From NCBI GenBank assembly GCA_036397095.1, contig DASWJQ010000148.1, positions 1 through 41,936 of the forward strand: a stretch of DNA of 41,936 bases. Direction: 5' to 3'. The notes under the pieces were generated by a model. It did no database searches. It worked only from the letters and a program-made list of their open reading frames with translations, and had not been told where the DNA came from. Origin of the DNA: DASWJQ01 sp036397095. Its GTDB lineage: Bacteria; Chloroflexota; Anaerolineae; Anaerolineales; E44-bin32. Below are positions 37,925 through 41,936 of this stretch, piece after piece (the stretch's first letter is position 1; the number at the start of each line of letters is the position of its first letter). The translations under genes and the position numbers were made by a program.

Positions 37925-39616
37925 CTATTCGAGCGACAGGATGAAATGGTAGTGCGGCTGGCCGCCTTCGAGGACTTCGGTTTCCAAATGTGGCCAACGC
38001 TGCCGCAGACGGTCGGCGATGGCGTTGGCCTCCGCCAGTGGCAAGTTTTGCCCGACGTACAATGCCAGCAGCTCGTGCTGTTCGACGTCGGCGTTTTCCA
38101 GGAGCTCGACCAGGCTGGATTCCAGTTCGTCACCGGCCACCACCAACTTACCATTGAGCAGGCCAATGACCTGCCCCTCGGTAACGCTGACGCCGTCGAT
38201 TTCGACACTGCGGGTGGCGATTGTCAGTTCGCCGAAGCTGACGTCTTCGATGGCCTTGGTCATGGCACTGGCTACTTCGGCAAGTTCGCCGCTGCGGTCG
38301 AGCGCCACCATGGCCGCCACCCCCTGCGGCACGGCCACCGTAGGCACTACCTCGACGTGTTTGACCGTGAGTTCCTTGGCCTGGCTGGCCGCCAGGTGAA
38401 TGTTCTTGTTGTTGGGCAGGATCAGTACCTTGTCCGTCGGCAGGTCTTCAAACGCAGCCAGGATTTCTTGTGTGCTGGGGTTCATCGTCTGTCCGCCTTC
38501 GACGATGGCAGCAGCACCCAGGCTGGCGAAGACCCGGGCGATGCCCGGGCCCGGGGCCACGGCCACGACGGCGATTTCACCCTGCTTGACGTTCTCTAGG
38601 TGCAGTTCCTGACCGGTGCGGTCGCCCTGGCCCTCAATCTGATCCATCAGGTTCTCAATAGCGACCTTGGTCACGATGCCCAATCCCTGAAGGTATTCGA
38701 TCGGGCGGTACTGGGTGTCGTCGGGCACGTGGATGTGCATGCGGTACATTCCGTCGCCTTCGCCAACCTGGATCGAGGTGCCCAGCGCTTCCAGTTGGCC
38801 GTAGAAAGCCTCCAGATCCAGCGGTTGGCTGGGCCGGAAATCGACGACAACTTCCCAATCCTGGCCAGGTTCGACCGCCTCGGCCGCGCCATCCAGCGAC
38901 AGGCTGCTCAAGGGCTGAACGGCTTGAATCGGCTCGTCAAGGGGCAAGCGATAGGCCGAGCGCAACATTCCCTCCAGGATGTAGGCCAGGCCCTTGCCGC
39001 CTGAATCGACTACGCCGGCATCTTTGAGCACGGGCAGTAGATCGGGGGTCCGCGCCACCGAGGCGTGGGCCGCCTCCACCACCAGGCGCAGTAAATCGAG
39101 TGGGTTGCGCACCCCTTCGTCGAAACCAATCTGGGCCGCCTCGGCTATGTCCTTGGAGACGGTCAGGATTGTGCCTTCAACCGGCCGGACGACGCCCTTA
39201 TAGGCTGTGCGGCGGGCCTCGTCGAGCGACTTGACGAGCAGCTCCGCACCCATTTCGCCGACGCCATCCAGCTGGCGGGCGAAGCCGCGCCACAACTGGG
39301 AGAGGATCACGCCCGAATTACCGCGTGCGCCCATCAGGGCCCCATGGGCAACGGCATGGGCGACAAAGCCGATGTTGGGGTTGTCCTGGGCTTCAACTTC
39401 CTTCCAGGCCGCCTGCATCGTCAGCAACATGTTGGTGCCGGTGTCACCGTCTGGCACGGGGAAGACGTTGAGGGCGTTGACCACTTGTTGGTGGGTGCGG
39501 AGCCAGGCGAGCCCGGCGCTAATGCCCTTGCGCAGGTCGTGGCCATCGATGGCTTCATAGCGCTGGTACATCCGCTCGGCCGCCGGCGAGGACGGCATCT
39601 TGTGTTGGGCGCTCAT
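37925..39616 (-). CDS. fakA: Fatty acid kinase catalytic subunit FakA (YloV, DAK2 domain)
   Basis: Phosphorylates fatty acids held by DegV/FakB proteins, feeding exogenous acids into phospholipid synthesis. 563 residues. The DAK2 nucleotide-binding domain (about 25-210) contains ALNVFPVPDGDTGTNML, with the Mg-binding aspartates, and GARGNSGVILSQL. The middle region and the DegV-like C-terminal domain (about 270-560) include VVDSGGKGLAYILEGM, ALVAV-type strands and VLILPNNKNIHLAA. I use ATG 39616; a TTG at 39640 overlapping the asp23 stop is an alternative. Middle gene of asp23-fakA-degV, a common neighbourhood. Confidence 0.94.
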   Translation of the reverse strand: MSAQHKMPSSPAAERMYQRYEAIDGHDLRKGISAGLAWLRTHQQVVNALNVFPVPDGDTGTNMLLTMQAAWKEVEAQDNPNIGFVAHAVAHGALMGARGNSGVILSQLWRGFARQLDGVGEMGAELLVKSLDEARRTAYKGVVRPVEGTILTVSKDIAEAAQIGFDEGVRNPLDLLRLVVEAAHASVARTPDLLPVLKDAGVVDSGGKGLAYILEGMLRSAYRLPLDEPIQAVQPLSSLSLDGAAEAVEPGQDWEVVVDFRPSQPLDLEAFYGQLEALGTSIQVGEGDGMYRMHIHVPDDTQYRPIEYLQGLGIVTKVAIENLMDQIEGQGDRTGQELHLENVKQGEIAVVAVAPGPGIARVFASLGAAAIVEGGQTMNPSTQEILAAFEDLPTDKVLILPNNKNIHLAASQAKELTVKHVEVVPTVAVPQGVAAMVALDRSGELAEVASAMTKAIEDVSFGELTIATRSVEIDGVSVTEGQVIGLLNGKLVVAGDELESSLVELLENADVEQHELLALYVGQNLPLAEANAIADRLRQRWPHLETEVLEGGQPHYHFILSLE

Positions 39617-39636
39617 CGGTCGGTCGCCATCATGCC

Positions 39637-39996
39637 TCAATCCCTGTCGCTCACGCGCAGATCCTGCACATGGACGTTTACGGCGGCGATCGGCATGCCC
39701 AGCGCCCGCTCGACTTGGTAGCGGACCGAGTTGGCCATACTGGTGGCAACGGTCGAAATGCGCGTTCCGTACTCAACCACCACGTACAGGTCGATCAAGA
39801 TGTGGCCGCCGACCGTGCGCACCTCAACCCCATGGCGCGGGTCCTTGGCCAGCGCATGGGCCAGGCCGTTCACAAGGTTCTTGGAGGCCATCCCGACGAC
39901 GCCATAAGACTGCATGGCGACCTGCGAAGCGATGGTGGCGATGGCGTTAGGCGATATCGTAATTCGCCCGTGGCGTTTGGTCTCACCAGTGGACAT
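39637..39996 (-). CDS. Asp23/Gls24 family protein (YloU-like)
   Basis: 119 residues, the first gene of the fatty-acid kinase operon. Motifs: GRITISPNAIATIASQVAMQSYGVVGMAS, then VGGHILIDLYVVVEYGTRISTVATSMANSVRYQVE and VNVHVQDLRV, which together define the Asp23 family. In many bacteria yloU lies directly upstream of fakA (yloV); the biochemical role is unclear. ATG 39996 follows GGAGAG. Divergent from rpmB, a conserved order (rpmB-yloU-yloV). Confidence 0.93.
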   Translation of the reverse strand: MSTGETKRHGRITISPNAIATIASQVAMQSYGVVGMASKNLVNGLAHALAKDPRHGVEVRTVGGHILIDLYVVVEYGTRISTVATSMANSVRYQVERALGMPIAAVNVHVQDLRVSDRD

Positions 39997-40046
39997 TAAG
40001 GGTCTCTCCAGGGGAACGCGAGTCCCCGACGTTGGAGTGCATATGG

Positions 40047-40052
40047 TAAGAT
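40047..40052 (+). promoter_or_regulatory. Extended -10 element of rpmB
   Basis: TGG-TAAGAT, the hexamer lying at 40047-40052 with an upstream TG. No -35 box is visible at 16-18 bases. It is 50 bases before the ATG of rpmB and lies in the divergent region shared with asp23. Confidence 0.35.
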
Positions 40053-40102
40053 GATGCCCGTTCGATGACAGAACAGAATGCCGACGAAAGGTTGATCGGT
40101 CG

Positions 40103-40282
40103 ATGGCTCATTGTGAAAACTGCGGCAAGAGAACTCAATTCGGTCACAATCGCAGCTTCTCCATGAATGCGACCCGCCGCACGTTCAAGCCGAACTTGCA
40201 GAAGGTCAAGCTTATGGAAGGCGGCAAGCTTGTCCAGAAGACGCTGTGCACCAAGTGCATCAAGCGTCTTTCCCGCGTCTGA
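40103..40282 (+). CDS. rpmB: 50S ribosomal protein L28
   Basis: A short gene of 59 residues. The protein begins MAHCENCGKRTQFGHNRSFS and continues NATRRTFKPNLQKVKL, the L28 core. Two Cys pairs (CENC at 4-7 and CTKC near 49-52) form a zinc site, so this is the zinc-containing (C+) form. It ends IKRLSRV, as L28 does. The ribosome binding site (GAAAGG, about 12 bases upstream) is mediocre. An intrinsic terminator follows the stop, so it is transcribed alone, divergent from asp23. Confidence 0.93.
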   Translation: MAHCENCGKRTQFGHNRSFSMNATRRTFKPNLQKVKLMEGGKLVQKTLCTKCIKRLSRV

Positions 40283-40313
40283 TACCAAGCAGCTTCGCTT
40301 TCTCTAACCTGGG

Positions 40314-40335
40314 GCCGCCTACGGGCGGCTCTTTT
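40314..40335 (+). terminator. Intrinsic terminator of rpmB
   Basis: GCCGCC (40314-40319), loop TACG, GGCGGC (40324-40329), then TCTTTT (40330-40335). A classical short GC stem with a tetraloop and a U-tract, 32 bases after the stop. Confidence 0.8.
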
Positions 40336-40350
40336 GCTGGGACCAGTTGG

Positions 40351-41031
40351 CTAGTTTGAAACACGTTGTCCGACGCCCTGGCGCAGCGCCCGCACGCCGG
40401 CGCCCACCCCGTCGGGGTGCATGAAAATGGCGCTGGCTGCTGCCAGGACGTTGGCTCCGGCTTCGATGACACCGGGTGCAGTCTCAGCGGTCAGGCCGCC
40501 GTCGACCTGCAGATGCGCCTGCGACCCGGCATGGTCGAGCAGGTTCCGGACTTGGCCGATGCGGGTCAGGCTGGAGGCAAGGAAAGTCTGGCCGGCGAAC
40601 CCGGGGTTGACCGACATCACCAGCACCAGGTCCACCAGATCCAACACCTCGGCCACGATACTGGCCGGCGTCGCCGGATTGAGCGCTACGCCGGCACTGC
40701 ACCCCAGGTCGCGGATTGCCTGTAGGGTGCGGTGCAGGTGGGTACAGGCCTCGGCGTGCACGGTGATCGAGTCGGCGCCAGCCCGCTGGAACTCGGGCAG
40801 GAAGCGAATCGGCTCCTCAATCATCAGGTGGACGTCTAGCGGCAGGCCGGTCGATCGCTGGCAGGCCTGCACAACGACCGGGCCCATGGTGATGTTGGGC
40901 ACGAACTGCCCGTCCATGACGTCGATATGAATCCAATCGACGCCGGCGCTCTCCGCCTCGCGTATGGCGCCGCCCAATCGAGCGAAGTCCGCCGACAGGA
41001 TCGAAGCGGACAGCAGCACAGGCTCACCCAT
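40351..41031 (-). CDS. rpe: Ribulose-phosphate 3-epimerase
   Basis: Interconverts ribulose-5-phosphate and xylulose-5-phosphate in the pentose phosphate pathway. 226 residues, a TIM barrel. Motifs: LLSASILSADFARLG, WIHIDVMDGQFVPNITMGP (metal-binding His and Asp), LDVHLMIEEP, SITVHAEA, GVALNPATP, VLVMSVNPGFAGQTF and VDGGL. A TATCAT hexamer on the minus strand (41044-41039) ends 7 bases before the ATG 41031, so this transcript is also a leaderless candidate. It stands alone and is convergent with rpmB. Confidence 0.96.
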   Translation of the reverse strand: MGEPVLLSASILSADFARLGGAIREAESAGVDWIHIDVMDGQFVPNITMGPVVVQACQRSTGLPLDVHLMIEEPIRFLPEFQRAGADSITVHAEACTHLHRTLQAIRDLGCSAGVALNPATPASIVAEVLDLVDLVLVMSVNPGFAGQTFLASSLTRIGQVRNLLDHAGSQAHLQVDGGLTAETAPGVIEAGANVLAAASAIFMHPDGVGAGVRALRQGVGQRVSN

Positions 41032-41038
41032 CCGGTCA

Positions 41039-41044
41039 ATGATA
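41039..41044 (-). promoter_or_regulatory. -10 element of rpe
   Basis: TATCAT on the minus strand, ending 7 bases before the start codon. No ribosome binding site fits between them. Confidence 0.4.
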
Positions 41045-41190
41045 CCGTCGCCGAATCATGTTGACAAGGAGCGGCCGCCAGGTCGCAGCTTGTCGGACCC
41101 AGGGATCGGCCACCTGTAATCGCGCTGTAAGGTCGCCCTGACGTTGGCTGGGTGATACTGGTACTGGGCCGGCTAGCCGCATGCCTGTTG

Positions 41191-41196
41191 TATACT
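41191..41196 (+). promoter_or_regulatory. Possible -10 element of the GAF-domain gene
   Basis: TATACT preceded by TTG. It would give a leader of about 110 bases before the TTG start. No clear -35 box. Apart from this, 41045-41314 shows nothing I recognise. Confidence 0.3.
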
Positions 41197-41314
41197 CGGG
41201 TGGCTCAAGGCAGGGCGGTCGTTGGCGGGCCCAAAAGATACCAACGTATGCACTTTGCACAGCGGCCGCCCGGCGCACAGCGCCGTCAACCCAGTCTGAA
41301 TTGAGGGCCGACGA

Positions 41315-41936
41315 TTGACTGCATTGGGCAACTGGCTCAACTCAATCCTTTCCGAGGACGAGACCATACAGATGGTCAGCCACGCACCTGAGGCCGATTC
41401 GGCGACCGAACCTCACGGCAGCCGGTCCCAGCTCGAAGAAGAGAATCGCCGACTGTGGTCGGTCTTGCGCCGCACCGCCTCGATGACGGCCACGCTCAAC
41501 TACGAACGTGTTCTCGACATGACGATCGACCTGGGCACGGCGGCGCTCTCCGAGGAAGGTTACGGCGTTTCCGACATCGTTGCCGTGCTCTTCATGTTCG
41601 AAGAGGAACAGCTTTACGTCCCGACCGCCCGCGGCCTGACCCAGGCCGACCTGCGAGTGCGGCTGCCGGGCAAGTCCGGCATCCTGTTCGAGGCCCTCGA
41701 GTCGTCCGAGATGCGGGTGATGGACGATCCGGCCCGCGACCCCGAACTGCAGCACATTGCCGCCATCCAGAAGTGCCGCCAGGCGATCTGTATCCCGCTG
41801 GGGGTAGGGCTCGACCTATATGGTGTGCTGTTGTTCGGCCACTCCCAGGCCGGCTTCTTCGAGCAGCGTGATCGGTTGGAGCTGCTCGAAGTGACCGCCC
41901 AGCAGGCGATGTTCGCGCTGCAGAATGCTCGCCTGT
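41315..41936 (+). CDS. GAF-domain signalling protein, 5' part only
   Basis: The gene runs off the window; 207 residues are visible. TTG 41315 is preceded by GAGGG, and an in-frame stop lies at 41297. An N-terminal polar region with a short coiled coil (SQLEEENRRLWSVLRRTASM, about 44-63) leads into a GAF domain (about 70-207): ERVLDMTIDLGTAAL, then AVLFMFEEEQLYVPTARGLTQADL, MDDPARDPELQH, and AICIPLGVGLDLYGVLLFGH. GAF domains bind small molecules and usually precede an output module such as a histidine kinase, cyclase or phosphatase. That output lies outside the window, so the function is open. Confidence 0.75.
   Translation, partial: MTALGNWLNSILSEDETIQMVSHAPEADSATEPHGSRSQLEEENRRLWSVLRRTASMTATLNYERVLDMTIDLGTAALSEEGYGVSDIVAVLFMFEEEQLYVPTARGLTQADLRVRLPGKSGILFEALESSEMRVMDDPARDPELQHIAAIQKCRQAICIPLGVGLDLYGVLLFGHSQAGFFEQRDRLELLEVTAQQAMFALQNARL

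Overview
The window reads as a high-GC chromosomal segment, most likely from the phylum Chloroflexota (Anaerolineae/Ardenticatenia-like). This assignment is inferred from gene content and from remembered neighbourhoods, not from a search. It rests on a baseplate-J-like membrane protein in an alaS-ruvX-mltG run, a RodA/PbpA-type fusion beside DUF3662-FHA proteins, FakA/DegV/Asp23 next to rpmB, and many dispersed ACGAAG-type and G-rich intergenic repeats. Coding density is high and almost all of it is housekeeping. No tRNA, rRNA, CRISPR array, transposase or prophage was seen.

Layout. 1-4871 (+): pyrimidine-nucleoside phosphorylase, then a 1101-residue permease-Usp-Usp-DUF389 fusion. 5050-7023 (-): S9 peptidase, divergent from rpoD (+). 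8674-14458 (-): a tight run in transcription order alaS, baseplate-J-like protein, ruvX, mltG. 14731-16616 (+): PH-like membrane protein overlapping tyrS by ATGA. 16797-18691 (-): archease-rtcB RNA-ligase operon, divergent from 18755-20973 (+), three FHA-domain genes. 20970-22028 (-): coiled-coil/GRAM-like/zinc-ribbon protein, divergent from mtnP and a SEDS-penicillin-binding-protein fusion (+). 25754-28889 (+): translation/secretion operon ffh-rpsP-khpA-rimM, then a roadblock protein and pyrG with an attenuator-like leader. 31173-33182: a small accessory patch with a zinc-ribbon membrane protein, a lipoprotein and palindromic repeats. 33183-36985 (-): recG-coaD and a SepIVA/DivIVA-like coiled-coil gene. 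37062-39996 (-): asp23-fakA-degV fatty-acid kinase operon. rpmB (+), rpe (-), and the start of a GAF-domain gene (+) that runs off the end.

Most unusual points. (1) The SEDS-PBP fusion keeps the SEDS catalytic Asp, but its transpeptidase half has lost all three active-site motifs, so it looks like a pseudo-transpeptidase fused to an intact glycan polymerase. (2) Ribosomal protein S16 carries a tail of about 160 residues made almost only of Glu/Ala/Pro, with a near-perfect 72-bp internal duplication. (3) A transporter, two universal-stress domains and a DUF389 domain lie in one chain. (4) Several genes have a -10 hexamer only 7-10 nt before the start codon, pointing to leaderless transcripts. 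(5) The pyrG leader has a good promoter, a 12-codon ORF starting at the predicted transcription start, and a terminator hairpin beginning at that ORF's stop. (6) Repeat sequence has been recruited into the C-terminus of TyrS.
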